This document shows positions 54,569 to 64,000 of a stretch of 64,000 bases of DNA, in pieces. Under the pieces are notes generated by a model. That model had not been told where the DNA came from. It searched no databases and was given only the letters and a program-made list of their open reading frames with translations. Origin of the DNA: Ancylobacter lacus (GTDB taxonomy: Bacteria; Pseudomonadota; Alphaproteobacteria; Rhizobiales; Xanthobacteraceae); assembly GCF_018390635.1 (NCBI RefSeq), contig NZ_JAHBGE010000045.1:1-64000 (forward strand), read 5' to 3'. A program made the translations under genes and the position numbers. Position 1 is the first letter of the stretch. The number at the start of each line of letters is the position of its first letter.

Positions 54569-57091
54569 GTGCAGGACATGCCGGGAAGCATCGATCAGCA
54601 GGCGCGTGCGCGCCGCTTCGAGGCAGAAGCCGTCGAGGCCCTGCTCGCCGGCTATCGCCCGCTGCCCGGCGTGTATGACGAGATGGTCGACGCCGAAGGC
54701 CGGCCGCGCGACCACTGGACCCCCATGCTCGCGGCTCTGGCGGAGATGGGCGCCGAGGAGGTCGAGCGCCGCTTCACCGCCGCCGACCGCCACCTTCACC
54801 GCTCCGGCGTGTTCTACCGCGTCTATGACGATCCCAGCGGCGGCGAGCGCCCTTGGCCGCTGTCCCATCTGCCGCTCGTCATCGGCGCGGCGGAGTGGCG
54901 CGATCTCGCGCGCGGCCTGGTCCAGCGCGCGCAACTGCTGGAGGCGGTGCTCGCCGACCTCTATGGCGAGGGCGGGCTCGTGCGCTCCGGTGCCATGCCC
55001 GCGGCGGCGGTGGCGGGAAGCCCGGAGTTCCTCCGCCCGCTGAAGGGCGTTGATCCCCATGGCGGCAGCTTCCTGAAGCTCTACGCCGCCGATCTCGGCC
55101 GCGCGCCGGACGGGCGCTGGTGGGTGCTCTCCGACCGCACCCAGTCGCCCTCCGGCGCCGGCTACGCGCTGGAAAACCGCATCGCCGTGGCCCGCGCCCT
55201 GCCGGACCTCGCCCGCACGCTCAATGTCGTGCGGCTGGCCGGCTTCTTCCAGTCGCTGCGCGCCAGCCTCACCCGGCTGGACCGCTCCGGCGAAGGCCGG
55301 GTCGGCCTGCTCACCCCCGGCCCCCTCAACGAAACCTATTTCGAGCACGCCTATCTCGCCCGCTATCTCGGCTTCGTTCTGCTGGAGGGCGAGGACCTCA
55401 CCGTCCGCGACAATGCGGTCTATGTCCGCACCGTCGCCGGACTGAAGCGGGCGGACGTGCTGCTGCGTCGCCTCGACGCGGATTTCGCCGACCCGCTGGA
55501 GCTGAACTCCCGGTCGCGGCTCGGCGTGCCCGGGCTGGTGCAGGCGGTCCGCGCCGGCGGCGTGGCAATGGTCAACGCGCTCGGCTCCGGGCTGGTCGAG
55601 GCCCCGGCGATGATGAGCTTTCTGCCCAAGATCGGCCCTGAGGTCCTGGGCGAGACGCTGCGGCTACCGAACATCGCGACCTGGTGGTGCGGGCAGCAGG
55701 CCGAGCGCGAGACCGTGCTCGGCGCGCTCGACGACCTCGTCGTGGCCCCCGCCTTCGGCCGCACCATGCCGGGACTGATGGCCCAGGGGGCGCGGCTGGG
55801 CGCCGACCTGAAGCTGATGGAGCGGATCGAGCTGGAGCACGCCATCCGCTCGCGTGGCGTGGATTTCGTGGGTCAGGAGGCGGTGCACCTCTCGACCATG
55901 CCGGTGTGGCGCCAGGGGCGGCTGGAGCCTCGCCCCTTCATCCTGCGTATCTTCCTCGCCGCGACCGAAGAGGGCTGGCAGGTGATGCCGGGCGGTTTCT
56001 GCCGGGTATCCGACAGCAGCGATTCCCGCGCGGTCACCATGCAGCGCGGCGGGCGCTCCGCCGATGTGTGGGTGCTGGATGAAGGCCCGGTGGAGCAGAC
56101 GACCCTGCTGCCCGCCGTCGGCCGGGTCGATGTGCGGCGCCAGACCGGGCCGCTGCCCAGCCGGGCGGCCGACAATTTCTTCTGGCTCGGCCGCTATGTC
56201 GAGCGCGCCGAGGCCACGCTGCGGCTGGTGCGCACCCTGGCCGGACGACTGTCCTCCTCGACCGAGGGGGGCGGCGGCTCGGTCGGCCGGCTGCTGGGCC
56301 TGCTCGACAACTGGGGGGCGGTGCCTGCGGACATGTCCCGGGCCCGGCCGGCGCGCTTCGCCATCGCCGCCCTCACCCGCCGCGACCTCGGCGGCGCGCT
56401 TCCCGGCCTCATCGAGGCCGCCCGCAACACCGCATCGGTCATCCGCGACCGGCTTTCGCCGGACGCCTGGCGGACCCTCGCCGATCTCGCCGTCGCCATG
56501 GGCGAGCCGGTGCCGCTGGCCGCCGCCGAGCCGGAGGTCTATGAGCGGGCCGACCGCTCATTGCGGGCGCTGGCGGCGTTTTCCGGCCTTGCCTCGGAAA
56601 ACATGAACCGGCTCTCCGGCTGGCGCTTCCTTGACCTCGGGCGCCGGATCGAGCGTGCCATCGCCACCTGCCGCTTCACCCGGGCGCTGGTCAGCGAGAC
56701 CACCCAGGCCGGCACGCTCGACGTGCTGCTGGAGCTGTGCGACAGCCAGATCACCTACCGCTCGCGCTATGTGATGGTGGAAGCCCACGCGCCGGTGGTG
56801 GACCTTGTGCTGCTGGACCCGGTGAACCCGCGCTCGCTCGCCTTCCAGATCGACCGCATCGCCGAGCATCTCGAGGATCTGCCCGGCCATGGCGGCGACG
56901 AGCCGCCCAAGCCCGAGGAGCGGCTCGCCGCCCGCCTCGCCGCGGCGATGAAGGCGCATGAGCCCGATGATTTCGATGGGGAGCGGCTCCTGAAGATCGA
57001 GCACCAGCTCATGGAACTCTCCAACGACATTTCCGAGCGCTATTTCATCCACCGTTCGCCTGTGGAAACGCCCTGGGAGCAGCTGGCGTGA
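54569..57091 (+). CDS. Circularly permuted ATP-grasp and alpha-E domain fusion protein
   Basis: About 840 residues. The first 475 or so form a circularly permuted ATP-grasp domain (GSFLKLYAADLGRAPDGRWW, PLNETYFEHAYLARYLGF, LPNIATWWCGQQ); the remainder is an alpha-E domain (ADNFFWLGRYVERAEATLRL onward). In many genomes these are two adjacent genes; here they are one protein. ATP-grasp enzymes join carboxyls to amines using ATP, so a peptide-ligase role beside transglutaminase-like partners is the standing prediction. The GTG at 54569 has GAAGG about eight bases upstream; the ATG at 54578 is the alternative. Its stop overlaps the next start (GTGA). Confidence 0.87.
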   Translation: MQDMPGSIDQQARARRFEAEAVEALLAGYRPLPGVYDEMVDAEGRPRDHWTPMLAALAEMGAEEVERRFTAADRHLHRSGVFYRVYDDPSGGERPWPLSHLPLVIGAAEWRDLARGLVQRAQLLEAVLADLYGEGGLVRSGAMPAAAVAGSPEFLRPLKGVDPHGGSFLKLYAADLGRAPDGRWWVLSDRTQSPSGAGYALENRIAVARALPDLARTLNVVRLAGFFQSLRASLTRLDRSGEGRVGLLTPGPLNETYFEHAYLARYLGFVLLEGEDLTVRDNAVYVRTVAGLKRADVLLRRLDADFADPLELNSRSRLGVPGLVQAVRAGGVAMVNALGSGLVEAPAMMSFLPKIGPEVLGETLRLPNIATWWCGQQAERETVLGALDDLVVAPAFGRTMPGLMAQGARLGADLKLMERIELEHAIRSRGVDFVGQEAVHLSTMPVWRQGRLEPRPFILRIFLAATEEGWQVMPGGFCRVSDSSDSRAVTMQRGGRSADVWVLDEGPVEQTTLLPAVGRVDVRRQTGPLPSRAADNFFWLGRYVERAEATLRLVRTLAGRLSSSTEGGGGSVGRLLGLLDNWGAVPADMSRARPARFAIAALTRRDLGGALPGLIEAARNTASVIRDRLSPDAWRTLADLAVAMGEPVPLAAAEPEVYERADRSLRALAAFSGLASENMNRLSGWRFLDLGRRIERAIATCRFTRALVSETTQAGTLDVLLELCDSQITYRSRYVMVEAHAPVVDLVLLDPVNPRSLAFQIDRIAEHLEDLPGHGGDEPPKPEERLAARLAAAMKAHEPDDFDGERLLKIEHQLMELSNDISERYFIHRSPVETPWEQLA

Positions 57092-58017
57092 AGTACGACA
57101 TCCACCAGACCACGGCCTATGGCTATGCCTATCCGGTGCCGGTGGCGCGCCACGTTGTGCGCATGGTGCCGGTCGACCGGCCACGCCAGCGGGTGGTGGC
57201 GAGCCGCTTCACGGTGGAGCCGGAGCCGGTGGAATGGACCGAGAGCTTCGATTTCTTTGGTAATCGCGTCGCTCATATCCGCATCGAGAGCGCCCATACC
57301 AGCTTCACCGTCCGCACCCAAGCCCGCGTCGAGGTGGATCCCGCCGACCTGCCGGACCCTGAGGCGACGCCGGCCTGGGAGGCGATCCGCCAGAGTGTTG
57401 CGGAAAGCCTCGACCTCGGCCCGGATTCCCCCGTGCACCACATCTTCCCGAGCCCGCTGGTGCGCATATGCGAGGAGATCACGGTCTGGACCGCCGAAAG
57501 CTTCCCCGCCGGGCGGGCGGTTCTGGACGGCGCGGTGGACCTGATGGAGCGGCTGCACCGCGAATTCACCTATGATTCCAAGGCAACCGAGGTGACCACG
57601 CCGCCCGAGGAAGCCTTCGCGATGCGTCGCGGGGTCTGCCAGGACTTCGCCCACATCATGATTGCCGGCCTGCGCGGCCTCGGTCTGCCCGCCGCCTATG
57701 TCAGCGGCTTCCTGCGCACCGAGCCGCCACCCGGCAAGGAACGGCTCCAGGGCGCCGACGCCACCCATGCCTGGCTCGCCATCTGGTGCGGGACGCAGTC
57801 CGGATGGCAGGGGCTCGACCCCACGAATGCCCTGCGGGTCTCCACCGACCATGTCGTGCTCGCGCTGGGGCGGGACTATTCCGACGTCGCGCCGGTCGGC
57901 GGCGTGCTGGTGGGGTCCGGCCGGCAGAAGCTGCGGGTGGAGGTCGACGTGGTGCCGATCCTCGACCCGCCGGCGGCGCCGGCGAAGCCGGACAGGGCCC
58001 GCCGCCCCCCGGCCTGA
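57088..58017 (+). CDS. Transglutaminase family protein (second)
   Basis: 309 residues starting at GTG, overlapping the previous stop. An N-terminal beta domain (TTAYGYAYPVPVARHVVRMV) leads to a transglutaminase core with Cys in RRGVCQDFAHIMIAGL, His in ATHAWLAIW and Asp in GLDPTNAL. It is the third gene of the DUF2126/ATP-grasp operon. The enzyme class cleaves or ligates amide bonds; the substrate is predicted to be the peptide product of the operon and is unproven. Confidence 0.88.
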   Translation: MKYDIHQTTAYGYAYPVPVARHVVRMVPVDRPRQRVVASRFTVEPEPVEWTESFDFFGNRVAHIRIESAHTSFTVRTQARVEVDPADLPDPEATPAWEAIRQSVAESLDLGPDSPVHHIFPSPLVRICEEITVWTAESFPAGRAVLDGAVDLMERLHREFTYDSKATEVTTPPEEAFAMRRGVCQDFAHIMIAGLRGLGLPAAYVSGFLRTEPPPGKERLQGADATHAWLAIWCGTQSGWQGLDPTNALRVSTDHVVLALGRDYSDVAPVGGVLVGSGRQKLRVEVDVVPILDPPAAPAKPDRARRPPA

Positions 58018-58133
58018 GCGCGGCTGATGTCCTCAAGACGCTTGAGAGCGCCGAAGCAGGGAGTGCTCGCGGGGCGACAGGCCGGACCGGAGCGGCTACA
58101 GGATTCGGAGATGCACCGGACGGGCGATTCGCG

Positions 58134-59501
58134 ATGACCGACACCACCCGATCGAGCGGGCCGGCACCGGGCGATGCCGCGCCGGGCGGCGGCCTTCTCG
58201 CCGGACTGGCGGTGTATCTGCGCCCACGCGTCCTCGCCATCCTGCTGCTCGGCTTTTCCTCCGGCCTGCCGCTGGCGCTGACCAGCTCAACGTTCCTCAT
58301 CTGGATGCGCGAGGCCGGCGTCGACCTCACCACCATCGGCCTGTTCGCCCTGGTGGGCACGCCCTACGCGATCAAGTTTCTCTGGGCCCCGGTGGTGGAC
58401 GCACTGCCGGTGCCGCTGCTGACGCGGTGGCTGGGACGGCGTCGGGGCTGGCTGGTGTTCGCTCAGCTTCTGCTGGCAGGCGCCATCTGCCTGCTGGCGA
58501 GCGTGGATCCGCGCGCCACGCCGGGGCTGGTCGCGCTCGCCGCCCTGCTGGTGGCCGCAGCCTCCGCGACGCAGGATATCGTGATCGACGCCTACCGCAT
58601 CGAGCGGCTTGACGCATCCGAGCAGGCGGCCGGGCAAGCCGCCTATGTCTTCGCCTACCGGATGGGCATGCTGGTCTCGACCGCGGGAGCGCTGTTCCTC
58701 GTCAGCGGACTGCAGGAGGGCTTCGGCCTCGATGCCGCATCGGCCTGGCGCTGGGGCTACCTCGCCATGGCCGGCTGCATCGGGCTGGGCATCGTCACCG
58801 CGTTGTGCTCGGGCGAACCGGCGCTGCCAGCCGGGCGCGAGGCCGCCGAGGCCCCCATGAAGCGGATGCTGCACACGGCGATCAGCGCCTTTACCGAGTT
58901 TCTCGGCCAGCGGCAGGCCATCGCCATCCTCGCCTTCGTGGTGCTGTACAAGTTCTGCGACGCCTTCGCCGGCGCCATGACCGCGCCTTTCGTGATCGAT
59001 CTCGGCTTCACCCGCACCGACTACGCCGCCATCGTGAAGGGGCTTGGGCTCGGCGCCACGCTGGTCGGCGGCATCGTCGGGGGCATGGCGGCGCGGGCGG
59101 TGCCGCTCGTGACCATGCTGTGGATCGGCGCCATCCTCCAGAGCGGCTCGAACCTCGCCTTCGCCTGGCTCGCCACACGGGGCCATGATTACGGCGCCCT
59201 TTCGATCGCCATCGTGGCCGAGAACTTCACCGGCGCGATCGGCACGGTGATCTTCGTGGCCTATCTCTCCGCCCTCTGCCGCAACCCGCTGCACACGGCG
59301 ACGCAATATGCCCTGCTCACCGCGCTGGCGGCGACGGGGCGCACCTATCTCTCCGCCTCGGCCGGCTATGTCGCGACGGAGCTGGGGTGGTTCTGGTTCT
59401 TCGCCGGCTCGCTGCTCACCGCCGTGCCGAGCCTGCTGCTGCTCGCCGTCCTTCAGGCGAAGGGGCATTTCCGCGCGCTGGCCGCCGACGCGAAGAGCTG
59501 A
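58134..59501 (+). CDS. ampG: AmpG-like MFS permease
   Basis: 455 residues with about 12 membrane segments. AmpG-type landmarks: the SGLPLALTSSTFLIWMREAG start, LVGTPYAIKFLWAPVVD, and TQDIVIDAYRIE in the middle. In Gram-negative bacteria AmpG imports anhydromuropeptides released from the cell wall for recycling and beta-lactamase induction. No amp genes are nearby, so the specific substrate is inferred from family resemblance. The ATG at 58134 precedes an acidic/Ser-rich leader; its stop is ten bases from the convergent recR. Confidence 0.82.
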   Translation: MTDTTRSSGPAPGDAAPGGGLLAGLAVYLRPRVLAILLLGFSSGLPLALTSSTFLIWMREAGVDLTTIGLFALVGTPYAIKFLWAPVVDALPVPLLTRWLGRRRGWLVFAQLLLAGAICLLASVDPRATPGLVALAALLVAAASATQDIVIDAYRIERLDASEQAAGQAAYVFAYRMGMLVSTAGALFLVSGLQEGFGLDAASAWRWGYLAMAGCIGLGIVTALCSGEPALPAGREAAEAPMKRMLHTAISAFTEFLGQRQAIAILAFVVLYKFCDAFAGAMTAPFVIDLGFTRTDYAAIVKGLGLGATLVGGIVGGMAARAVPLVTMLWIGAILQSGSNLAFAWLATRGHDYGALSIAIVAENFTGAIGTVIFVAYLSALCRNPLHTATQYALLTALAATGRTYLSASAGYVATELGWFWFFAGSLLTAVPSLLLLAVLQAKGHFRALAADAKS

Positions 59502-59511
59502 GCACCCTTGT

Positions 59512-60117
59512 TCAGAAGGTCGAGCGGGCACGGAACGCGGCGGCCAGCGTTCCCTCGTCGAGATAGTCGAGTTCCCCGCCCACCGGCACGCCATGGGCGA
59601 GGCGGGTGACCTTCACGCCGCTCTCGCGGAGCAGGTCGGTTATGTAGTGGGCCGTGGTCTGGCCATCCACGGTGGCGCCAAGCGCCAGCAAAACCTCGCT
59701 GACCCCCGGCTCCGCCGCCCGGCGGGCCAGCGACTCGAGGTTGAGGTCGTCGGGCCCCACCCCGTCGAGGGGGGAGAGCGTGCCACCGAGCACGTGGTAG
59801 CGCGCATTCAGCGCCCCGGAGCGCTCCAGCGCCCAGAGATCGGCGACATCCGCCACCACCACGAGCAGAGAAGCATCCCGGGTCGGATCGGTGCAGACCG
59901 TGCAGGGGTTGCGGACGTCGATATTGCCGCAGACCCGGCAGGTTTCGATCCGCGCCAGCGCCTCGCCCATGGCGCCGGCAAGCGGCGCCATCAGCGCCTC
60001 GCGCTTCTTGATGAGGTGCAGCGCCGCGCGGCGGGCCGAGCGCGGGCCGAGCCCGGGCACGCGGGCGAGGAGCTGGATCAGGCGTTCGATCTCGGGACCG
60101 GCGACGGCACGGGACAT
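59512..60117 (-). CDS. recR: Recombination mediator RecR
   Basis: 201 residues, standard length. Helix-hairpin-helix region ([20 protein letters not shown]), zinc site [16 protein letters not shown], and Toprim domain ([18 protein letters not shown]). With RecF/RecO it loads RecA at stalled forks and gaps. The ATG at 60117 is the usual [13 protein letters not shown] start. It is not next to dnaX/ybaB in this window; it converges on ampG and is divergent from the antiporter. Confidence 0.96.
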   Translation of the reverse strand: MSRAVAGPEIERLIQLLARVPGLGPRSARRAALHLIKKREALMAPLAGAMGEALARIETCRVCGNIDVRNPCTVCTDPTRDASLLVVVADVADLWALERSGALNARYHVLGGTLSPLDGVGPDDLNLESLARRAAEPGVSEVLLALGATVDGQTTAHYITDLLRESGVKVTRLAHGVPVGGELDYLDEGTLAAAFRARSTF

Positions 60118-60248
60118 GGCGTTCCTCGTCAGCAGAGGCTGCGGTGTAGCGCACCGCGACGTGAGGCGCCAATGCCCGGTTTTGCTCGACACCGCCCCTC
60201 CGCTGGGGCAAGCAAGGCCGTCCCATGTCGCAACAGAAGGATGCGTGC

Positions 60249-61724
60249 ATGCCGCGCCCGACGAATCCCCGTATCCGCCGCGCCGCCTCGCATCTTGTCC
60301 GCCTCCTGCTCCCACCTCTCCTCCTCGTCGCCGCGGCGGCACCGGCTGACGCGGCGACGCCGGGGACGGGAATCGGGGGCGCCGGGCTGTCGCTGCTCTG
60401 GGGCCTGCCCTTTGCCGGCATGCTGTTGTCCATCGCGCTGATGCCGCTGGTGGCCGGCACGTTCTGGCATCACCATTACGGCAAGGTCGCCCTGTTCTGG
60501 GGCGCGGCCTTCGCGCTGCCCTTCGTCGTCGCCTTCGGCCCCGATGTGGCGGTCTATGAAATCGCTCACGCGGCGGTGCTGGAATACATCCCCTTCATCA
60601 TCCTGCTCTTCACCCTGTTCACCATTTCCGGCGGCATCCTGCTGACGGGAAACCTGCGCGGCACCCCGGGGGTGAACACCGGCTTTCTCGCCATCGGCGC
60701 GGCGCTGGCCAGTCTCATCGGCACCACCGGCGCCTCGATGGTGCTGATCCGGCCGCTGCTGCGGGCCAACGATCACCGCCGCCATAACGTCCACACCGTG
60801 GTATTCTTTATCTTCCTGGTGTCGAACATCGGGGGATCGCTGACCCCGCTCGGCGACCCCCCGCTGTTTCTCGGCTTCCTGAAGGGTGTCAGCTTCTTCT
60901 GGACCACCGAGCATCTCGCCCACGACACGCTGCTGCTGGTCGCGATCCTGCTGACGGCGTTCTACCTGCTCGACCGGTATTTCCACGCCCGCGAGGAGGT
61001 GCTGCCGGACCTGCCGGACCCAACGCCCGACACCCAGACCGATCCGCCGCTCGGCCTGCGCGGCCGGCGCAACCTGCCGCTGCTCGGCGGCGTGATCGGC
61101 GCCATCCTGCTCAGCGCGCTGTGGAAGCCGGGCATCGCCTTCGACGTGTTCGGCACCCATGTGGAGCTGCCCTCGCTGGCCCGCGACGTGCTGCTGCTGG
61201 CGCTGGCCGGCGTCTCCCTCGCCATCACCCCCGCCTACATCCGCGAGCGCAACGGCTTTGACTGGGAGCCGATCCGCGAGGTGGCCAAGCTGTTCGCGGC
61301 CATCTTCCTCACCATCATCCCAGTTATCGCCATCCTGAAGGCCGGCGCCGCCGGTCCGCTCGCCGGACTGGTCGCGCTGGTGACCGACCCGGCCGGCGAG
61401 CCGATCGTGGCCGGCTATTTCTGGCTGACCGGCATCCTCTCGGCCTTCCTCGATAACGCCCCCACCTATCTCGTCTTCTTCAATCTCGCGGGCGGCGACG
61501 CCAACGACCTGATGACCACCCACGCGCTGACGCTGGAGGCGATCTCGGCGGGCGCGGTGTTCATGGGCGCGCTGACCTATATCGGCAACGCACCCAATTT
61601 CATGGTGCTCGCCATCGCCCGCTCGCGCGGCGTGAAGATGCCGAGCTTCTTCGGCTACATGGCCTGGTCCGGCTTCTTCCTGCTGCCGTGCTTCGCCCTG
61701 CTGACGTGGCTCTACTTCATCTAG
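60249..61724 (+). CDS. NhaD/citrate-type sodium:proton antiporter
   Basis: 491 residues. The ATG at 60249 is preferred because AGAAGGA lies seven bases upstream; an ATG at 60225 is possible. A signal-like leader ([19 protein letters not shown]) precedes roughly 12 membrane segments. Landmarks: [38 protein letters not shown] and [17 protein letters not shown], matching ion-transporter (IT) superfamily antiporters annotated as Na+/H+ antiporters. It would export Na+ for H+. Assignment to this superfamily is firm; ion specificity is inferred. Confidence 0.85.
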   Translation: MPRPTNPRIRRAASHLVRLLLPPLLLVAAAAPADAATPGTGIGGAGLSLLWGLPFAGMLLSIALMPLVAGTFWHHHYGKVALFWGAAFALPFVVAFGPDVAVYEIAHAAVLEYIPFIILLFTLFTISGGILLTGNLRGTPGVNTGFLAIGAALASLIGTTGASMVLIRPLLRANDHRRHNVHTVVFFIFLVSNIGGSLTPLGDPPLFLGFLKGVSFFWTTEHLAHDTLLLVAILLTAFYLLDRYFHAREEVLPDLPDPTPDTQTDPPLGLRGRRNLPLLGGVIGAILLSALWKPGIAFDVFGTHVELPSLARDVLLLALAGVSLAITPAYIRERNGFDWEPIREVAKLFAAIFLTIIPVIAILKAGAAGPLAGLVALVTDPAGEPIVAGYFWLTGILSAFLDNAPTYLVFFNLAGGDANDLMTTHALTLEAISAGAVFMGALTYIGNAPNFMVLAIARSRGVKMPSFFGYMAWSGFFLLPCFALLTWLYFI

Positions 61725-61747
61725 GGCACGACCCGAACGAGGCGCTC

Positions 61748-61771
61748 GACGTCCCCGCGCGGGTGGACGTC
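61748..61771. terminator. Hairpin between convergent antiporter and treY
   Basis: GACGTCC (61748-61754) pairs with GGACGTC (61765-61771) and the loop CCGCGCGGG can extend the stem. It lies where the two convergent genes meet and overlaps the last two bases of the treY stop. No T-run, so a structural barrier or weak terminator. Confidence 0.35.
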
Positions 61772-64000
61772 AGCGGCGCACCAGCACCAGCCAGGGCTCC
61801 TCCGGGTCGAGTTCCGGCTCGTCAGGCCGCCAGGAAGTCCCATCGAGCCGCAGCCAGCCCGCACCGAGGTCGGTCGCAAGATCGATCCGGGGCGGCGCAC
61901 CCACCTCCACTGGCACGCGGGTCGGCACCACCACCGCCAGCGCATCCCGCGCCGACCGGCGGACAAAGCCGAACCAGCGCCACGGACTCGGCCCGAAGGC
62001 CAGCGGTTCGTAACCGCCGGACGGCGCGAGGCAGGCGAGTTCGCCCCGCAGGGCCAGCACGTCGCGGGTGATCGCCAGCTTGGCGGCATCCTCCGGCTCC
62101 GCCCCGTCCGGCGGCCCCTGGAGAGCGGCGAGACGCTGATTGAAATCGACCGGCCGGCGATTGTCGGGATCGACCAGAGAGAAGTCGCGAAACTCCGTGC
62201 CCTGATAGATATCGGGGGTGCCCGGCAGGGACAGTTGCAACAGCGTCTGCGCCAGCCCGAAAATCCGCGTCGGCTCGGCCAGCCGGGCGATCAGCAGGGC
62301 GAGGGCGGCGCGGTAGGGCTCGGCTTCCGGCGCCTCGATCAGGCTGCGGGCAAAGCCGAGGGTCGCGTCTTCGTAAGCCTCGTCGGGGGTTTCCCAGTTG
62401 CTGTGGCGCTTGGCTTCGCGGAGCGCCTTGGTGAGGTAGCCTTCCATTCGCTCGGCCGAGATCGGCCAGGCCGCGACAAGCGTCTGATGGACGATCCAGG
62501 CGTCGAGGTCGTCCGGCATCGGCCCACCCGCCCCCTCCCGACGCAAAGGGCGGGTGAAGGCGTCGATGGAGCCGAGAAAATCGGGAAAGGCCTCCGGCGC
62601 CAGCGACAGCGCGTTGAGGCGGGCTCGTGTGTCCGGCCCGCGCTTGGTGTCGTGGGTGGCAAGCGGAATGAGGTCGATCGCCCCCACCCGCGCCCGCTCG
62701 GCAAAAAGGGTGTGCACCACGTCCGGCTCGCGCGCGGGGAGGCGGAGGTCGCCGCCCACCTCGTTGACGGAGAGCAGGGCCGGGTTGCGGTACAGCTCCG
62801 TGTCCTCGAACCCCTTGGCCATGGCTGGACCGGTGAGCTGCTGGAAGCGGGTGCGGAAACGATGGCCGTCTTCGTCCCGCGGGTTGGCGAGGTGGTCGAG
62901 CAGCAGGGCCGCGGCCTTGACCGTGAGGGGGTCCTCCTGCGCCTCGATCCCGGCGCGCGCCGCCTGCCACACCGCGACGTCGGCTTCGCCATGGCCCTGG
63001 GTGGTGGCGTAGGAGCGATAGACCGGGAAATGCGCGACGAGGGCGATCAACCCGCGTCGCAGGGCCGCCGGGCTCATGTCGGCGGCGTCCACGGCGTCGG
63101 CGAGGGCATCATGGGCGAGCTCGGCAAGAGCCTTGATCTCGTTGAGAAAGCTGCGCTCCAGCACATCCTTCTTGGCAGCGGCGAGACGCTGTTCCGGGCT
63201 GCCGGCGACGAGATTGGCGCCGCGCAGATGGGCATCCAGCTCGGCATAGCCGGCGGGATCGACGAACAGGCCGTTGATGTCGTTGAGACGCTCATAGCCG
63301 GTGGTGCCATCGATCGGCCAGTCGGCCGGAAGCTGCTCGCCGTGTTCCAGAATCTTCTCGACGAAAAGCGGCACCCCCGCCCCCACCGCTGCGCGCAGGC
63401 GACGGCAATAGCCGGCGGGATCGACAAGACCGTCGATGTGGTCGATGCGCAGGCCGTCGACCACTCCCTCCTTCACCAGCGCTACCGGCAGGCGGTGCAC
63501 CAGATCGAAGACCTGCGGGTCCTCGACCCGCACGCCGACGAGGTCGTTGATGTTGAAGAAGCGGCGGTAGTTGAGTTCGTCGGAGGCGATGCGCCACCAT
63601 GCCAGCCGCCAATGCTGGTCGCCGAGGATCGCCGGCAGGTGCGCTGCGGCCAGCGCCTCCTCCACCGCCGCACGGCCGGTGGCGTTGAGGTCCTGCAAGG
63701 TAGAACGCGCCGTTGCGATGGCCGCGGCATCGACGGCGACGCCCGCAAGGCCGGCCCACAGCCGCGCCGCATGCTCCAGCCTCGCTGCCTCCGCGCCGGC
63801 TCGCTCCGCGGCGGCGCCCAGCAGGACCGCGACCGTGCCGGGAGCGAGCGGAAAGCTCTTCTCGCCATAGGTGTCGGCCACCAGCCGGCCCAGCGTCCAG
63901 TCCGCGGCGAGGGCAACATGCCCGGCCGCCAGCGCGTCGCTGAGGCTGTCGCCGAGCACCGGCAGCAACAGCCGGCCGGCGCTCCAGTCGATGTCGAACA
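61770..64000 (-). CDS. treY: Malto-oligosyltrehalose synthase, partial (5' end beyond window)
   Basis: About 743 residues of a GH13 enzyme; the reading frame stays open to the window edge and begins FDIDWSAGRLLLPVLGD, an internal TreY segment, so the N-terminal part lies outside. Catalytic and family motifs: GLRIDHIDGLVDP (nucleophile Asp), FVEKILEHGEQLPADW with GTTGYE (acid/base Glu), and THDTKRGPDTRAR (third Asp). It turns the reducing end of maltodextrins into a trehalose unit; TreZ then releases trehalose, an osmoprotectant. TreZ and glycogen genes would be expected just beyond the right edge. The visible C-terminus is complete. Confidence 0.93.
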   Translation of the reverse strand, partial: FDIDWSAGRLLLPVLGDSLSDALAAGHVALAADWTLGRLVADTYGEKSFPLAPGTVAVLLGAAAERAGAEAARLEHAARLWAGLAGVAVDAAAIATARSTLQDLNATGRAAVEEALAAAHLPAILGDQHWRLAWWRIASDELNYRRFFNINDLVGVRVEDPQVFDLVHRLPVALVKEGVVDGLRIDHIDGLVDPAGYCRRLRAAVGAGVPLFVEKILEHGEQLPADWPIDGTTGYERLNDINGLFVDPAGYAELDAHLRGANLVAGSPEQRLAAAKKDVLERSFLNEIKALAELAHDALADAVDAADMSPAALRRGLIALVAHFPVYRSYATTQGHGEADVAVWQAARAGIEAQEDPLTVKAAALLLDHLANPRDEDGHRFRTRFQQLTGPAMAKGFEDTELYRNPALLSVNEVGGDLRLPAREPDVVHTLFAERARVGAIDLIPLATHDTKRGPDTRARLNALSLAPEAFPDFLGSIDAFTRPLRREGAGGPMPDDLDAWIVHQTLVAAWPISAERMEGYLTKALREAKRHSNWETPDEAYEDATLGFARSLIEAPEAEPYRAALALLIARLAEPTRIFGLAQTLLQLSLPGTPDIYQGTEFRDFSLVDPDNRRPVDFNQRLAALQGPPDGAEPEDAAKLAITRDVLALRGELACLAPSGGYEPLAFGPSPWRWFGFVRRSARDALAVVVPTRVPVEVGAPPRIDLATDLGAGWLRLDGTSWRPDEPELDPEEPWLVLVRR

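Noticed and set aside
46741-54591. Long minus-strand frames opposite the RND pump and the transglutaminase gene (1389 and 1197 codons)
   Set aside because: Low-complexity Asp/His/Arg/Gly composition, no motifs, and the plus-strand genes there are unambiguous.
1-64000. CRISPR array or rRNA genes
   Set aside because: No regularly spaced direct repeats of CRISPR type and no rRNA-like sequence seen on reading through the window.

Overview
The window is very GC-rich bacterial DNA, close-packed with genes. Gene content (a complete Wsp operon, two sulfonate ABC transporters with Tat-type binding proteins, an HAE1 RND pump, a transglutaminase/ATP-grasp operon and a treY-type trehalose gene) suggests an alphaproteobacterium, most likely of the Hyphomicrobiales (a Xanthobacteraceae-like genome is my guess). 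That placement is inferred from gene content and composition only; no rRNA gene is present.

Layout. 1-1717: the tail of an upstream gene, then a short-chain dehydrogenase divergent from its TetR regulator, with two matching palindromes between them. 1875-10261: a complete, tightly overlapping Wsp chemosensory operon (wspA-B-C-D-E-F-R) ending in a diguanylate cyclase response regulator. 10320-25968: seven minus-strand genes converging on the Wsp operon. They encode proteins of 349, 487, 1450, 499, 288, 1251 and 782 residues, with no recognisable signal peptides and no functional assignment beyond a ComEC-like metallo-beta-lactamase fold, a DUF6603-like region and a kelch/Ig-like protein. This is the best candidate for an undescribed system here. 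26258-28455: a phytanoyl-CoA dioxygenase-like oxygenase divergent from a TetR regulator, then an Rrf2-type regulator with four clustered cysteines. 28477-37150: two divergent sulfonate-use operons (ssuE-C-B-A on the minus strand; ssuA-C-B-D plus a flavoprotein on the plus strand).

37386-45409: a small exported protein, then an accessory stretch. It holds a decayed IS3-family element, a TetR/SDR/quinone-oxidoreductase/SDR group with a strong operator palindrome, a small ORF broken by an amber codon, and a frameshifted serine recombinase that ends three bases from the CCA end of a tRNA-Ser(GGA) gene. It reads as an old integrated island with a dead recombinase.

45721-64000: a small exported protein; an RND efflux adaptor and pump with a good terminator; the DUF2126 transglutaminase / ATP-grasp-alpha-E / transglutaminase operon, a conserved but biochemically unassigned peptide-modification system; an AmpG-like permease; recR; an NhaD/citrate-type antiporter; and malto-oligosyltrehalose synthase, cut by the right edge of the window.

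How the genes work together: Wsp would convert a surface or envelope signal into c-di-GMP through WspR. The two Ssu operons together supply sulfonate import (two transporters), FMNH2 (SsuE) and desulfonation (SsuD). The seven-gene cluster looks like one transcription unit, possibly with its first gene expressed separately because a hairpin and T-run follow it.
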